From an uncultured Microbacterium sp. (GTDB taxonomy: Bacteria > Actinomycetota > Actinomycetes > Actinomycetales > Microbacteriaceae), in the NCBI RefSeq assembly GCF_947488465.1, contig NZ_CANKZA010000002.1, positions 124,001 to 188,000 of the forward strand: DNA of 64,000 nt. The letters are read 5' to 3'. Position numbers and translations under genes: made by a program. The notes beneath the pieces were generated by a model. It was not told where the DNA came from. It did no database searches and was given only the letters and a program-made list of their open reading frames with translations. Below, one piece after another: positions 9,380-18,335 of the stretch (its first letter is position 1; each line of letters starts with the position of its first letter).

Positions 9380-10467
9380 ACGCGTCCACCCCCACCTTCG
9401 CCCAGAGCGTGTGGCTGGTCACCGAGCGTGAAGTCGGCTCGAAGCTGCGCAGCAAGGCTTTTCTGATCTCGACCGGCATCTTGTTCGCGATCGCTCTCGT
9501 CGGGGTGCTGTGGGGCGGCTTCACGGCCCAGAGCGACTCCCGCATCCCGGTCGCTGTCACCCCCGACACCGCCGCGGTCGTGGCCGACTTCGACCAGGCA
9601 CTCGACGTCACCGAAGCCGCCGATGCCGAAGCCGCCCGCGACCTCGTCCGCTCCGGCGATGTCGATGCGGCCCTCGTCCCCGGTGGGACCGGCGACTTCT
9701 CGTTCACACTCGTGGGTGACACCGAGATCCCGTCCGGCCTCATGCCGCTGCTGAGCGCCAGCCCGCCGGTGGAGCTGCTGACCACGGAAGGAACCGATCC
9801 GTTCCTCCGTTACATCGTCAGCTTCGGGTTCGGGATCATCTTCTTCATGGCCGCGTTGACCTTCGGGTCGACCATCGCGCAGTCCGTGGTGGAGGAGAAG
9901 CAGACCCGCGTTGTCGAGCTGCTGATCTCGGCGATTCCGACGCGCGCACTTCTGGCCGGAAAGGTGATCGGCAACACCGTGCTCGCGGTCGGCCAGATCA
10001 TCGGCCTCGCCGCGATCGCGATCGTCGGGCTCACCGTCACCGGGCAGAGCGAGCTGCTCACGGGCCTCGGCGCGCCGCTGGTGTGGTTCGCCGTGTTCTT
10101 CCTTTTCGGGTTCATTCTGCTGGCGGCGCTGTTCGCGGCCGCCGGTGCGATGGTCTCGCGCCAGGAGGACATCGGCTCGACGACGACCCCGCTGACCTTC
10201 CTCGTCATGGCGCCGTACCTGCTCGTCGTCTTCTTCAACGACAACTCGCTGTTGCTCACGATCATGTCGTACGTGCCGTTCTCGGCTCCCGTGGGCATGC
10301 CGGTGCGCGTCTTCCTCGGTGAGGCCGAGTGGTGGGAGCCGCTCCTGTCGCTCGCGATCCTGCTCATCACGTGTGCCGCGGCGATCTGGGTCGGCGCGAA
10401 GATCTACGAGAACTCGATCCTGCGTATGGGCGCCCGCGTCAAGCTCGCCGAGGCTCTCGCCGGCTGA
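9376..10467 (+). CDS. ABC-2 exporter permease (NatB/YhaP-like)
   Basis: Membrane subunit of the exporter, 363 residues. There is one membrane helix near residues 30-50, then an extracytoplasmic loop of about 100 residues, then five or six helices from about residue 150 to the end. The EEKQTRVVELLISAIPTRALL stretch (starting VVEEKQTRVVELL) is typical of ABC-2 permeases. Start GTG overlaps the ATPase stop, with a strong AAGGAGG at 9362-9368. The substrate is unknown. Confidence 0.88.
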   Translation: MNASTPTFAQSVWLVTEREVGSKLRSKAFLISTGILFAIALVGVLWGGFTAQSDSRIPVAVTPDTAAVVADFDQALDVTEAADAEAARDLVRSGDVDAALVPGGTGDFSFTLVGDTEIPSGLMPLLSASPPVELLTTEGTDPFLRYIVSFGFGIIFFMAALTFGSTIAQSVVEEKQTRVVELLISAIPTRALLAGKVIGNTVLAVGQIIGLAAIAIVGLTVTGQSELLTGLGAPLVWFAVFFLFGFILLAALFAAAGAMVSRQEDIGSTTTPLTFLVMAPYLLVVFFNDNSLLLTIMSYVPFSAPVGMPVRVFLGEAEWWEPLLSLAILLITCAAAIWVGAKIYENSILRMGARVKLAEALAG

Positions 10468-10480
10468 CGAGCCGGGTCAT

Positions 10481-10516
10481 CACGCCGCCGATGAGGAGCC
10501 TCTCGTCGGCGGCGTG
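10481..10516 (+). terminator. Hairpin terminator after the ABC exporter
   Basis: A 15-base arm (CACGCCGCCGATGAG) pairs with 10502-10516 with one G-T wobble and a six-base loop. There is no T-run, as is common in high-GC actinobacteria. It lies 14 bases after the permease stop. Confidence 0.6.
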
Positions 10517-10545
10517 TGGCTGTCGCCGACGAGAATGACGGCTTC

Positions 10546-10680
10546 TCAGCTATCGACGATCACCGAGAGGATGTTGCCCGCGGGGTCACGGAACCAGGCG
10601 ATGTCGGGTCCACCGGATCCCCGAGAGATGCCTCGCCCATCCGTCCCGAAGTCGGGATCGGTGTAGATCTTCACCCGCGA
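10546..10680 (-). pseudogene. C-terminal remnant of a VOC/glyoxalase-fold gene
   Basis: The minus strand reads ...[15 protein letters not shown], then [16 protein letters not shown] and a stop, about 44 residues. The last part is the typical final strand of glyoxalase/bleomycin-resistance (VOC) proteins. In-frame stops precede it at 10681-10683 and shortly upstream, and no N-terminal half is present, so this is a decayed end of a gene of about 120-130 codons. The remaining 90 bases up to rraA show nothing recognisable. Confidence 0.7.
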
Positions 10681-10768
10681 TCAGAACCATGATCACATCC
10701 GATCCCGGTCGCGCACGCGGCCGATCCGATCAGTATCGGCCCGCAGGGTGACGCTGTCGAGGGCCTCA

Positions 10769-11233
10769 TCACTGCTCGATGAGGATGCCGTCGGCGTCGG
10801 CCCAGAGATGGCGCCCGGGCGTGAAGCGGACACCCGCGATCACGACCGGCACATCGACCTCCCCGACACCGCTCTTCGCGCTCCGGCGGGGATTCGAGCC
10901 GAGGGCCTTGACCCCGAGCGGCAGGGTCGCGATCACGGCACGGTCGCGGATCGCGCCGTGCACGACGATCCCGGCCCAGCCGTGGGCGACCGCGGATGCC
11001 GCGATCAGGTCACCCACGAGCGCGGACTCGAGCGATCCACCCCCGTCGACCACCAGGACGGCACCCTCTCCCGGGGTGGCGAGGATCTGCTTCACCAGCG
11101 CGTTGTCACGGTGGCACCGGACGGTGCGGATCGGCCCGTCGAAAATGACGCGTCCGCCCAGGTCGTGCAGCTGCAGAGCGAGCGAGGCGACCTCGTCGCC
11201 ACGCTCGTCGAAGAGGTCAGCAGTGGAGATCAT
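10769..11233 (-). CDS. rraA: RraA-family protein (RNase E regulator-like / 4-hydroxy-4-methyl-2-oxoglutarate aldolase fold)
   Basis: A 154-residue protein beginning MISTADLFDE and carrying the RraA core GGRVIFDGPIRTVRC, VDGGGSLESALVGD and GWAGIVVHGAIRD. The family includes E. coli RraA, which inhibits RNase E, and metal-dependent HMG/CHA aldolases. The Asp and Arg residues of the aldolase site (G-x-R-D context) are present, so an enzymatic role cannot be excluded. Start ATG is backed by TACCGT six bases upstream; a longer open frame to 11650 has no family similarity. Confidence 0.85.
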   Translation of the reverse strand: MISTADLFDERGDEVASLALQLHDLGGRVIFDGPIRTVRCHRDNALVKQILATPGEGAVLVVDGGGSLESALVGDLIAASAVAHGWAGIVVHGAIRDRAVIATLPLGVKALGSNPRRSAKSGVGEVDVPVVIAGVRFTPGRHLWADADGILIEQ

Positions 11234-11239
11234 GTCCTC

Positions 11240-11245
11240 ACGGTA
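11240..11245 (-). promoter_or_regulatory. Leaderless -10 hexamer for rraA
   Basis: TACCGT on the minus strand ends six bases before the rraA ATG. Confidence 0.45.
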
Positions 11246-11408
11246 GAGCCGGCGTCGACGCGATCGCCGGCGAGGCGGGAAAGAAGATCGGTCCGACTTC
11301 TGCGGATGCAAGAAATCGGACCACTCAGCCGGAACACCATGAGGGTGCATACAGTTGAATGGGAATGGGCCGACGGTGTCCCTGCCGCACCATCTGCAAG
11401 GAGACGCC

Positions 11409-11990
11409 ATGAGCATGATCGCCGACCACACCGCCCAGACCGACGCGCCGATCCTCGACGTGCTGGCCGAACGCTGGAGCACACGGATCTTCGACCCCCG
11501 CACACCGATCGACGAATCGGCACTCGCGAGTGCACTCGAAGCAGCCCGTTGGGCGCCCTCGGCGAACAATACCCAGCCTTGGCGTTTCGTCGTCGCGCGG
11601 CGCGGTACCGCCGAACACGCGGCCATCGTCGATGCGCTGGTGGGTTTCAACCAGAGCTGGGCGGCTCATGCCGCCGCGTTGGTGGTCTTCGCGACCATGA
11701 GCTCGCTCGACGGAAAGCCGCTCGCCTGGGCCGCGTACGACGCGGGTCAGGCAGCCGCGCATTTCACGGTGCAGGCGCACGCCTCCGGCCTGTTCACCCA
11801 CCAGATGGGCGGATTCGACCGTGATGCCGTCGCCGAGTCCTTCGCCTTCGGCGACGAGCTGGCCGCTGTCACCGTGATGGCGGTCGGCGCGCTCGGTGAC
11901 ATCGACAGTGCGCCCGAGCAACTGCGCGAGCGTGAGCTCACCCCCCGCACTCGCAGGCCCATCGCCGAGTCGCTCGTCGTCAACGCCTGA
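11409..11990 (+). CDS. Nitroreductase-family oxidoreductase
   Basis: FMN-dependent NAD(P)H oxidoreductase of the NfsA/FRP fold, 193 residues. The flavin-binding RWSTRIFDP near the start and the EAARWAPSANNTQPWRF element are clear family marks, the latter contacting FMN. The substrate could be a quinone, nitroaromatic or other electrophile. The ATG at 11409 follows AAGGAGA at 11398-11404, so this gene has a normal leader. It precedes the type III PKS cluster by 67 bases on the same strand but has its own signals, so membership of the cluster is uncertain. Confidence 0.85.
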   Translation: MSMIADHTAQTDAPILDVLAERWSTRIFDPRTPIDESALASALEAARWAPSANNTQPWRFVVARRGTAEHAAIVDALVGFNQSWAAHAAALVVFATMSSLDGKPLAWAAYDAGQAAAHFTVQAHASGLFTHQMGGFDRDAVAESFAFGDELAAVTVMAVGALGDIDSAPEQLRERELTPRTRRPIAESLVVNA

Positions 11991-12045
11991 CACAGCACAC
12001 ATCTCCGTTGACGACAACGGGTATCGCGGTGCATGGAAAGCGGCT

Positions 12046-12051
12046 TAGTCT
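12046..12051 (+). promoter_or_regulatory. Leaderless -10 hexamer for the type III PKS operon
   Basis: TAGTCT ends six bases before the ATG at 12058. Confidence 0.45.
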
Positions 12052-12057
12052 GCGCTG

Positions 12058-13200
12058 ATGAGCGCATCGATCATCGGCATCGGCACCGCCGTTCCAGACA
12101 CCCGGCTGACGCAGGAGGACGTCCGCGATCTGTTCGCCGCGCAGCCGAGTCTCGACCGGGTCACCCGGCGGATCATCGCCGCCGCGTTCGATCATTCGGC
12201 CATTGAGACCCGTCACACCGTCCTGCCCGAACTCGTCGCTGGCGGGTCGGCGTTCGTCGACGCCGACACGCGCCGTATCGGGATGCCGGCGACCGGCGTG
12301 CGCAACGCGGTCTATGCGCGCGAAGCGCCGGGGCTCTTCGCCGCCGCCGCCCGCGACGCCCTGCACCGTGCCGGAGTGCGCGCGGACGAGGTCACCCACA
12401 TCGTCACCGCATCGTGTACAGGGTTCTTCGCCCCGGGTCCGGAGTTTCGCCTCGTCCGGGATCTGGGCCTCACGCCGACGGTGTCGCGCGAGCACCTCGG
12501 GTTCCTCGGGTGTGCGGCCGCGCTCCCCGCCCTGCGCTCCGCGGCGCGGATCTGCGCCACCGACCCGTCCGCACTCGTTCTCGTGGTGTGCGCCGAGATC
12601 TGCACGATCCACCTGCGCTCGTCAGCTGACCCCGACCAGATCGTGTCGTCGGCGGTCTTCGCCGACGGCGCGGCGGCAGCGATCGTGACCGCGTCGCCGT
12701 CAGCCGGCATCCCCCACCTGCAACTGGACCGATTCGCCACGGCGATCACCGACGACGGTGAGTCGGCGATGGGCTGGACGATCGGTGACCACGGTTTCGA
12801 GATGACGCTGACGGCCGAAGTCCCCCGCATCGTCGGACGTGAGGTGAAAAACGCGCTCCGTCCGCTGCTCGGCGAAGGCCCGGTCGACCTCTGGGCGGTG
12901 CACCCGGGCGGGCGCAGCATCCTGGACCGCGTCGAGGCGGCGTGCGGGCTGGAGGGCGATGCTCTCCGGCATTCACGCGACGTTCTGCGCACCTACGGCA
13001 ACATGTCGTCGGCCACGATCCTGTTCATCCTGCAGCGGATGCTGGTCGACCCGGCGACTCCGGACGGCGCACGGATGCTGGCCCTCGCCTTCGCGCCGGG
13101 CCTCACGGTCGAATCGGCTCTGATGACGGTACGCGCCCCGGCGCCCACCGGTCCACACACACCCACGCCCGAGAGCGCGACATCGATTCCCGCACGATGA
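12058..13200 (+). CDS. Type III polyketide synthase (chalcone/stilbene synthase family)
   Basis: Homodimeric ketosynthase that extends an acyl-CoA starter with malonyl-CoA and cyclises the product, commonly to a resorcinol or pyrone in actinobacteria. The 380-residue protein keeps the full catalytic triad: Cys120 in TASCTGFFAPG, His282 in AVHPGGRSILD and Asn315 in TYGNMSSATILF. It heads a tightly overlapping operon (ATGA with the methyltransferase). The srs phenolic-lipid operon of Streptomyces griseus has the same PKS-methyltransferase-hydroxylase order, so an alkylresorcinol-type lipid is the best guess for the product. The last 20 residues are Pro/Thr-rich and unstructured. Confidence 0.93.
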   Translation: MSASIIGIGTAVPDTRLTQEDVRDLFAAQPSLDRVTRRIIAAAFDHSAIETRHTVLPELVAGGSAFVDADTRRIGMPATGVRNAVYAREAPGLFAAAARDALHRAGVRADEVTHIVTASCTGFFAPGPEFRLVRDLGLTPTVSREHLGFLGCAAALPALRSAARICATDPSALVLVVCAEICTIHLRSSADPDQIVSSAVFADGAAAAIVTASPSAGIPHLQLDRFATAITDDGESAMGWTIGDHGFEMTLTAEVPRIVGREVKNALRPLLGEGPVDLWAVHPGGRSILDRVEAACGLEGDALRHSRDVLRTYGNMSSATILFILQRMLVDPATPDGARMLALAFAPGLTVESALMTVRAPAPTGPHTPTPESATSIPAR

Positions 13201-13919
13201 GTGCCGTCGGATTCGCGCGGCGCGACACGGCGCTGCGTGAGCTCATGGACGACCCCGCGTGCGATCCGACCCGGCTTCGGCGCACGCTCGAACGGTTCGC
13301 GGTGGTCAATCGGCTGGTCTCCGGGTGGGGCGGCGTCTACCGGGAGCACATCAGGCCTCTCGCCCGACGGAGCGCAGCGGCGGGCACCGCCCTGCGGATG
13401 CTCGATATCGGTTGCGGCGGGGGCGATGTGCTCGAGCGCCTCATCGCGCTGGCGCGCGCGGACGGTGCCGGGGTCGAGGCCCTCGGCATCGACCCCGACC
13501 CCCGCTCGCTCGCCGTCGCACAGGCACGAGAAGGCCATCATGCTCAGTACCGCCGCGCCCACAGCTCCGATCTGGTCGCCGAGCTCGCGACCGGTGCGCC
13601 CCGCTTCGATGTCGTGATCTCCAACCACGTCCTGCACCACCTGGATGACACCGAGCTGGCGAGCGTGCTCCACGACTCGGATGCACTCGCGCGCGCGCTC
13701 GTCGTCCACTCCGACATCGCCCGCTCCCCCGTCGCGTACGCGGCTTACGCCGTCGGGATCACGCCGCTCGCACCGGGCAGCTTCCTCCGGACGGACGGGC
13801 TCCGCTCGATCCGTCGAAGCTGGACGCCGCAAGAACTCGCCCCCGCTCTTCCCTCGGGGTGGCAGGTCTTGCGTCCCGGTCCCTTCCGCTTGCTCGCCGT
13901 GCGCGGGGAGCGGCCGTGA
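13197..13919 (+). CDS. Class I SAM-dependent methyltransferase of the PKS cluster
   Basis: A 240-residue methyltransferase with motif I MLDIGCGGGDVLERL, an acidic ribose-binding residue in ALGIDPDPRSL, and VISNHVLHHL after it. The position between PKS and monooxygenase, with 4-base overlaps on both sides, indicates that it acts on the polyketide product, probably by O- or C-methylation of the aromatic ring. It is not related in sequence type to the membrane ICMT-like SrsB of Streptomyces, so the similarity of the clusters is functional rather than gene-for-gene. Confidence 0.88.
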   Translation: MSAVGFARRDTALRELMDDPACDPTRLRRTLERFAVVNRLVSGWGGVYREHIRPLARRSAAAGTALRMLDIGCGGGDVLERLIALARADGAGVEALGIDPDPRSLAVAQAREGHHAQYRRAHSSDLVAELATGAPRFDVVISNHVLHHLDDTELASVLHDSDALARALVVHSDIARSPVAYAAYAVGITPLAPGSFLRTDGLRSIRRSWTPQELAPALPSGWQVLRPGPFRLLAVRGERP

Positions 13920-15046
13920 TCGATATCGCGATCGTCGGCGGCGGGCCGGTCGCGACGCTCCTCGCGGCCGAACTCGCACGGCACGGCGTCGAGGCGACCC
14001 GCTTCGAGGCGCGGACCCAGGCCGGTGCCGGTGCACGTGCGGTGGGCCTCCATGCCACCGCGCTCTCCGCGATGGAAGACTCCGGGGCGACCGCGCGCCT
14101 TCTCGCCGACGCTGTCCGGGTGAGCGTGGGCGAGGCGCGGCGGGCGGGGCGTTCCCTCGGAGAAGTCCACTTCGACCGGTTGCACCGCCGGCATCCGTTC
14201 GTGGCGACCCTGCCGCAATCCGCGACCGAACACGCCCTCGCCCACACTGCTACCCGCTGGGGTGCGCCGCCCGTGCGGTATGGCGCCCGGGTGACCGCAC
14301 TCGTCCCACGGGCGGATGCCGTGGACATCCACGTCGGCGATGACGTCGTCACGGCGCGGGTCGTGGTCGTCGCGGGGGGACTGCGTGCGCGCACTCTTCT
14401 GGGGCAACCGGTGAGGGGGCGCCGATACCCCGACCGCTACCTGATGACCGACTGCGCCGATACCGGTCATGACGGCGAGCGCGCGGTCGTGTATCTGGAT
14501 CGTGCGGGCGTGCTCGAGTCCTTCCCCCTGCCCGGTGGTCGTCGCCGATTCGTCGCCTGGATGCCGCCGCGCGGCGACGGGCGCACGGATGCCGAGCGCT
14601 TGCGCGAGGCCGTGGCGAGGCGCACGGGGTCCGACGCGGCGGCAGCATCCGTCGAGACGGCGTCGGCGTTCGGTGTCGCACGATCCCGCCTGGTGGCGAT
14701 GCGCCGCGGCCGCGTGCTCGCGGTCGGCGACACCGCACACGAAGTGAGTCCGATCGGCGGGCAGGGGATGAATCTGGGCTTGATCGATGCGGTGACCGTT
14801 GCGCCGCTGCTGGCATCGGCCGTGCGCTCGGGTTCCGGCCCCGCGGAGCTCAGCGGCTGGGAGCGCGACCGGCTGCGGGCCGCCGACCGGGCGGCGCGCA
14901 TCGGCGCGATCAACACGGTGCTCGGACGACCGTCGCGCGCGGGCGGCGCGCCAGCCGTGGCGATCGCCCTGGCCACCCCGGCGGAGCGCCTCCTCGCGCA
15001 CGCCTACGCGATGGGCTTCGATCCCGCCGCGCGCCAGTTCAGCTGA
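13916..15046 (+). CDS. FAD-dependent aromatic monooxygenase of the PKS cluster
   Basis: Flavoprotein hydroxylase of the PHBH/UbiH group, 376 residues. The FAD-binding fold starts at residue 3 (IAIVGGGPVATLLAAELARHG region), and the second FAD motif LAVGDTAHEVSPIGGQG lies near residue 275. GTG start overlaps the methyltransferase stop. Expected role is ring hydroxylation of the resorcinol or quinol made by the PKS. The 3' end overlaps the convergent UbiA gene by 8 bases. Confidence 0.9.
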   Translation: MIDIAIVGGGPVATLLAAELARHGVEATRFEARTQAGAGARAVGLHATALSAMEDSGATARLLADAVRVSVGEARRAGRSLGEVHFDRLHRRHPFVATLPQSATEHALAHTATRWGAPPVRYGARVTALVPRADAVDIHVGDDVVTARVVVVAGGLRARTLLGQPVRGRRYPDRYLMTDCADTGHDGERAVVYLDRAGVLESFPLPGGRRRFVAWMPPRGDGRTDAERLREAVARRTGSDAAAASVETASAFGVARSRLVAMRRGRVLAVGDTAHEVSPIGGQGMNLGLIDAVTVAPLLASAVRSGSGPAELSGWERDRLRAADRAARIGAINTVLGRPSRAGGAPAVAIALATPAERLLAHAYAMGFDPAARQFS

Positions 15047-15890
15047 CGCCGACGCCGGTCACCGCGAGCTGGGCGACCAGCAGGAGCGCCGCCAACATGA
15101 CCAGTCGGAACACTGCGCGATCGGGGCGCCGCAGCGCGCGCACGGTGCCGATCACGGCCACGGCGGTGACGAGCACGATTCCCCCGAGGGATGCCGGTCG
15201 CACAGGCTCGCCGCCCACCACGGGGCCGAGGAGCACGATCACCGCGCCGACTTCGACGGCGACGAAGGCGCACACGGCACTCGCCCGCGCTCCCCACCGG
15301 TGCGGGAGCCCCCGTACCCCGGTCTGCGCATCGTCTTCAAGGTCGGGAAGGACATTCGAGAAGTGCACGGCGATGCCGAGAGTCGCGCCCGCGAGAGTGG
15401 CCCACGGCGCCGCGACGACCGGGGTGGCGAGCGCCAGCGTGGCGAGCGAAGGAAAGAGCCCGAAACTCAGCACGAAGGGGGCGACCGAGAGCGCCGTGTT
15501 CTTCAGTCCGAGGTTGTACGCCCACGCGGAAGCCAGCGCGAGCCCATGGACGGCGAGGAAGACCGGACCCAGGAACGCCGACAGCGCTGCGGCGAGCCCG
15601 ACCGCGATGCCGGCTGCCACCCAGACGGTCCTCGCTGTGATCTCGCCGCGCGCGATCGGCTTGTCGCGACGATCAACGATGAGATCGCGCGCCGCGTCGA
15701 TCGCATCGTTGGACCATCCGACGCTCAGCTGCCCGGCGATGACCGCCGCACCCAGCAGCGCGAGCCGTCCGGCATCCACCCCCGCGGCCACACCGAGGAC
15801 GAGCGCGAGGACCGTCACGACAAGTGTCGGTCCGGGGTGGCTACACCGCCAGAGTGCACCGGCGGTGCGGCCGAGAGGTGCGAGCTGCAT
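15039..15890 (-). CDS. UbiA-family prenyltransferase
   Basis: Integral membrane prenyltransferase, 283 residues, eight or nine helices. The first Asp-rich motif is NDAIDAARD at residues 61-69, the second NVLPDLEDD near 180, both needed for Mg-diphosphate binding. It transfers a polyprenyl chain to an aromatic acceptor. It is convergent with, and overlaps, the PKS operon end. This close packing suggests that the PKS-derived ring is prenylated, but a house-keeping menaquinone or haem O role cannot be ruled out from sequence alone. TACGGT six bases before the ATG supports the start. Confidence 0.88.
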   Translation of the reverse strand: MQLAPLGRTAGALWRCSHPGPTLVVTVLALVLGVAAGVDAGRLALLGAAVIAGQLSVGWSNDAIDAARDLIVDRRDKPIARGEITARTVWVAAGIAVGLAAALSAFLGPVFLAVHGLALASAWAYNLGLKNTALSVAPFVLSFGLFPSLATLALATPVVAAPWATLAGATLGIAVHFSNVLPDLEDDAQTGVRGLPHRWGARASAVCAFVAVEVGAVIVLLGPVVGGEPVRPASLGGIVLVTAVAVIGTVRALRRPDRAVFRLVMLAALLLVAQLAVTGVGVS

Positions 15891-15896
15891 GCTCCG

Positions 15897-15902
15897 ACCG
15901 TA
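15897..15902 (-). promoter_or_regulatory. Leaderless -10 hexamer for the UbiA gene
   Basis: TACGGT on the minus strand ends six bases before the ATG at 15890. Confidence 0.45.
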
Positions 15903-15916
15903 CCCGCCACCCCCGA

Positions 15917-18124
15917 CTACTCGTCGAGGAGTTCTGCCTCGACGACGTCGTCGTCATCGCTCCCCTCGGTCGCCGCGGCGCTCGTGAGTACCAACTGGCT
16001 GCCGTCGGCGGCCACATCCACCCGGATGATGTGTCCGTCGCGGGCGCCCCCCGAGAGCAAAGCCATCGCGAGGCGATCCTGGATCTCGGACTGGATCAGA
16101 CGCCGCAGCGGCCGCGCCCCGAACATCGGATCGTAGCCGCGTTCGGCCAGCCACGAACGAGCATCCGGGGTGACGGCGAGCGTGAGACGGCGCTCGTGCA
16201 GGCGGCGCTGCAGCGCATCGACCGAGAGCTCGACGATCTGGGCGAGGTCATCGTGGCTGAGCGGCTGGAACATGACGATGTCATCGAGTCTGTTGAGGAA
16301 CTCAGGCCGGAAGACCTGCCGGACGAGCGCCATCACCTGCTCCCGCTTGGCGTCCATCGCCATCGTCGGATCGATCAGGATCGGCGAGCCGATGTTGCTC
16401 GTCAGCACCAGAATCGTGTTCGTGAAGTCGACCGTCCGCCCCTGACCGTCGGTCAGACGGCCGTCATCGAGCACCTGCAACAGGACATCGAAAACCTCCG
16501 GGTGTGCCTTCTCGACCTCGTCGAGCAGCACGACCCCGTACGGGCGCCGGCGCACGGCTTCGGTGAGCTGACCACCCTGCTCGTAGCCGATGTAGCCCGG
16601 AGGGGCACCGACCAGTCGCGCCACGGAGTGCTTTTCCCCGTACTCGCTCATGTCGATGCGGACCATGGCGCGTTCGTCGTCGAAGAGGAACTCCGCGAGC
16701 GCCTTCGCGAGCTCGGTTTTGCCGACGCCCGTCGGGCCCAAGAAGAGGAACGACCCGGTGGGCCGGTTCGGATCACTGATCCCCGCGCGCGAGCGACGGA
16801 CGGCATCCGACACCGCTTTCACGGCGTCCTTCTGCCCGATGAGGCGCTTGCCGAGTTCCTGCTCGAGGTGCACGAGCTTCTCGCTCTCGCCCTGCAAGAG
16901 GCGGCCGACCGGGATGCCGGTCCACGCCGCGATGACGGCGGCGATGTCTTCGTCGGTCACCTGTTCGTTGACCATGCGCGGTTCATCCGCCGTGACGGCT
17001 TCCGCCCGCTCGGCGTCGGCGATCTCCTGCTCGAGGCGCTTGATGGTCTCGTACTGCAACTTCGACGCGCGAGCGTAATCGGCTTCACGGATGGCGCGCT
17101 CGAGGTCGGTCTGAGCCTGGTCGAGCTGCTTCTTGAGCTCACCGACGCGGTTGAGGCCCGCGCGCTCCCGTGCCCACCGGGCGTCAAGCACGGCCAGCTC
17201 GGCTTCGGCGACATCCATCTGCTCGCGCAGCTTCGCCCGACGCTCCTTCGAGGCGTCGTCCTTCTCCTTCTTCAGGGCGAGCTCTTCGAGCTTCATCCGG
17301 TCGACGCTCCGACGCAGTTGGTCGATCTCGACGGGACTCGAATCGATCTCCATCTTGAGCCTGCTCATGGCTTCGTCGATGAGGTCGATCGCCTTGTCCG
17401 GTAGCTGACGACTGGGGATATACCGGTTCGACAGCGCCGCCGATGCCACCAGCGCACTGTCACTGATCGTGACGCCGTGGTGAGCCTCGTACCGCCCCTT
17501 CAGCCCTCGAAGAATGGCGATCGTGTCTTCGACCGACGGCTCGCCGACGTAGACCTGCTGGAAACGGCGCTCGAGAGCGGCATCCTTCTCGATGAACTCG
17601 CGGTACTCGTCGAGCGTCGTCGCACCGATGAGCCGTAGTTCGCCGCGCGCGAGCATGGGCTTGAGCATGTTCGACGCGGCGACGGAGCCCTCTCCACCGC
17701 CGGCGCCCATCAGGACGTGCAGTTCGTCGATGAAGGTGATCACGCGTCCATCGGACTCGGTGATCTCCTTGAGCACGCTCTTGAGTCGCTCTTCGAATTG
17801 GCCGCGGTACATCGCACCGGCCACGAGAGCGGAGATGTCCAGGCTGACGAGTTGCTTGTCCTTGAGCGATTCGGCCACGTCACCGGCGACGATGCGCTGC
17901 GCGAGACCCTCGACGACGGCGGTCTTGCCGACGCCGGGCTCGCCGATGAGGACGGGATTGTTCTTCGTCCGCCTCGTGAGCACCTGACTGACGCGACGGA
18001 TTTCGCTGTCGCGGCCGATGACGGGGTCGAGCTTGCCCTGGCGGGCACGGTCGGTGAGGTTGATCCCGAACTGTTCGAGGGCGCTCTTCTGGTCCTCCTG
18101 CCCGGGTGCGGGTTGTGCGTTCAT
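15917..18124 (-). CDS. clpB: ClpB-type AAA+ disaggregase lacking the N-terminal domain
   Basis: Hexameric chaperone that works with DnaK to pull apart aggregates. The 735-residue protein has NBD1 with Walker A GEPGVGKT at 61-68, a ClpB/Hsp104 coiled-coil M-domain at about 262-385, and NBD2 with Walker A GPTGVGKT at 463-470. The roughly 150-residue Clp_N domain of classical ClpB (about 860 residues) is absent. The protein begins with a Gln/Pro-rich stretch directly before the ALEQFG start of NBD1. The start is fixed by AGGAGA upstream and the HAIR operator just beyond; an open frame to 18289 crosses the operator and is rejected. No ClpP-binding IGL/F loop is evident, which fits a disaggregase rather than a protease subunit. 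Confidence 0.92.
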   Translation of the reverse strand: MNAQPAPGQEDQKSALEQFGINLTDRARQGKLDPVIGRDSEIRRVSQVLTRRTKNNPVLIGEPGVGKTAVVEGLAQRIVAGDVAESLKDKQLVSLDISALVAGAMYRGQFEERLKSVLKEITESDGRVITFIDELHVLMGAGGGEGSVAASNMLKPMLARGELRLIGATTLDEYREFIEKDAALERRFQQVYVGEPSVEDTIAILRGLKGRYEAHHGVTISDSALVASAALSNRYIPSRQLPDKAIDLIDEAMSRLKMEIDSSPVEIDQLRRSVDRMKLEELALKKEKDDASKERRAKLREQMDVAEAELAVLDARWARERAGLNRVGELKKQLDQAQTDLERAIREADYARASKLQYETIKRLEQEIADAERAEAVTADEPRMVNEQVTDEDIAAVIAAWTGIPVGRLLQGESEKLVHLEQELGKRLIGQKDAVKAVSDAVRRSRAGISDPNRPTGSFLFLGPTGVGKTELAKALAEFLFDDERAMVRIDMSEYGEKHSVARLVGAPPGYIGYEQGGQLTEAVRRRPYGVVLLDEVEKAHPEVFDVLLQVLDDGRLTDGQGRTVDFTNTILVLTSNIGSPILIDPTMAMDAKREQVMALVRQVFRPEFLNRLDDIVMFQPLSHDDLAQIVELSVDALQRRLHERRLTLAVTPDARSWLAERGYDPMFGARPLRRLIQSEIQDRLAMALLSGGARDGHIIRVDVAADGSQLVLTSAAATEGSDDDDVVEAELLDE

Positions 18125-18155
18125 GTCGCTTCTCCTGAAATCTGGTGCGCTCAAA

Positions 18156-18176
18156 CTTGAGTCGCATTGGCTCAAG
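18156..18176 (-). promoter_or_regulatory. HAIR operator (HspR binding) of clpB
   Basis: CTTGAGT-N7-GCTCAAG, one base off the HspR-associated inverted repeat CTTGAGT-N7-ACTCAAG. It lies 31 bases before the clpB start. HspR itself is encoded at 41151-41570. Confidence 0.9.
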
Positions 18177-18203
18177 TTTAGCAGACCGTGACCCGGCGAT
18201 CCA
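18175..18203 (-). promoter_or_regulatory. Possible clpB promoter
   Basis: On the minus strand, TGGATC and TAAACT are 17 bases apart, and TAAACT overlaps the edge of the HAIR operator. Bound HspR would then cover the transcription start. The -35 match is poor. Confidence 0.35.
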
Positions 18204-18258
18204 GTCTCACGGACGGACACGCGTGATGTGAGCCGGGCTTTTCCGGCCCGCAACATCC

Positions 18259-18283
18259 GGCGCGCGTCGGTGAAACGCGCGCC
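18259..18283 (+). other. Hairpin in the nirC leader
   Basis: GGCGCGCGT and ACGCGCGCC form a perfect nine-base stem around a seven-base loop, about 40 bases before the nirC ribosome-binding site. It may be an attenuator or merely a terminator-like fold; nothing else in the 210-base gap is recognisable. Confidence 0.35.
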
Positions 18284-18335
18284 CTCCATGCTGGAGCAAC
18301 ACTCACCCCTACCCCATGCGCCCTCGGAGGTCCTG

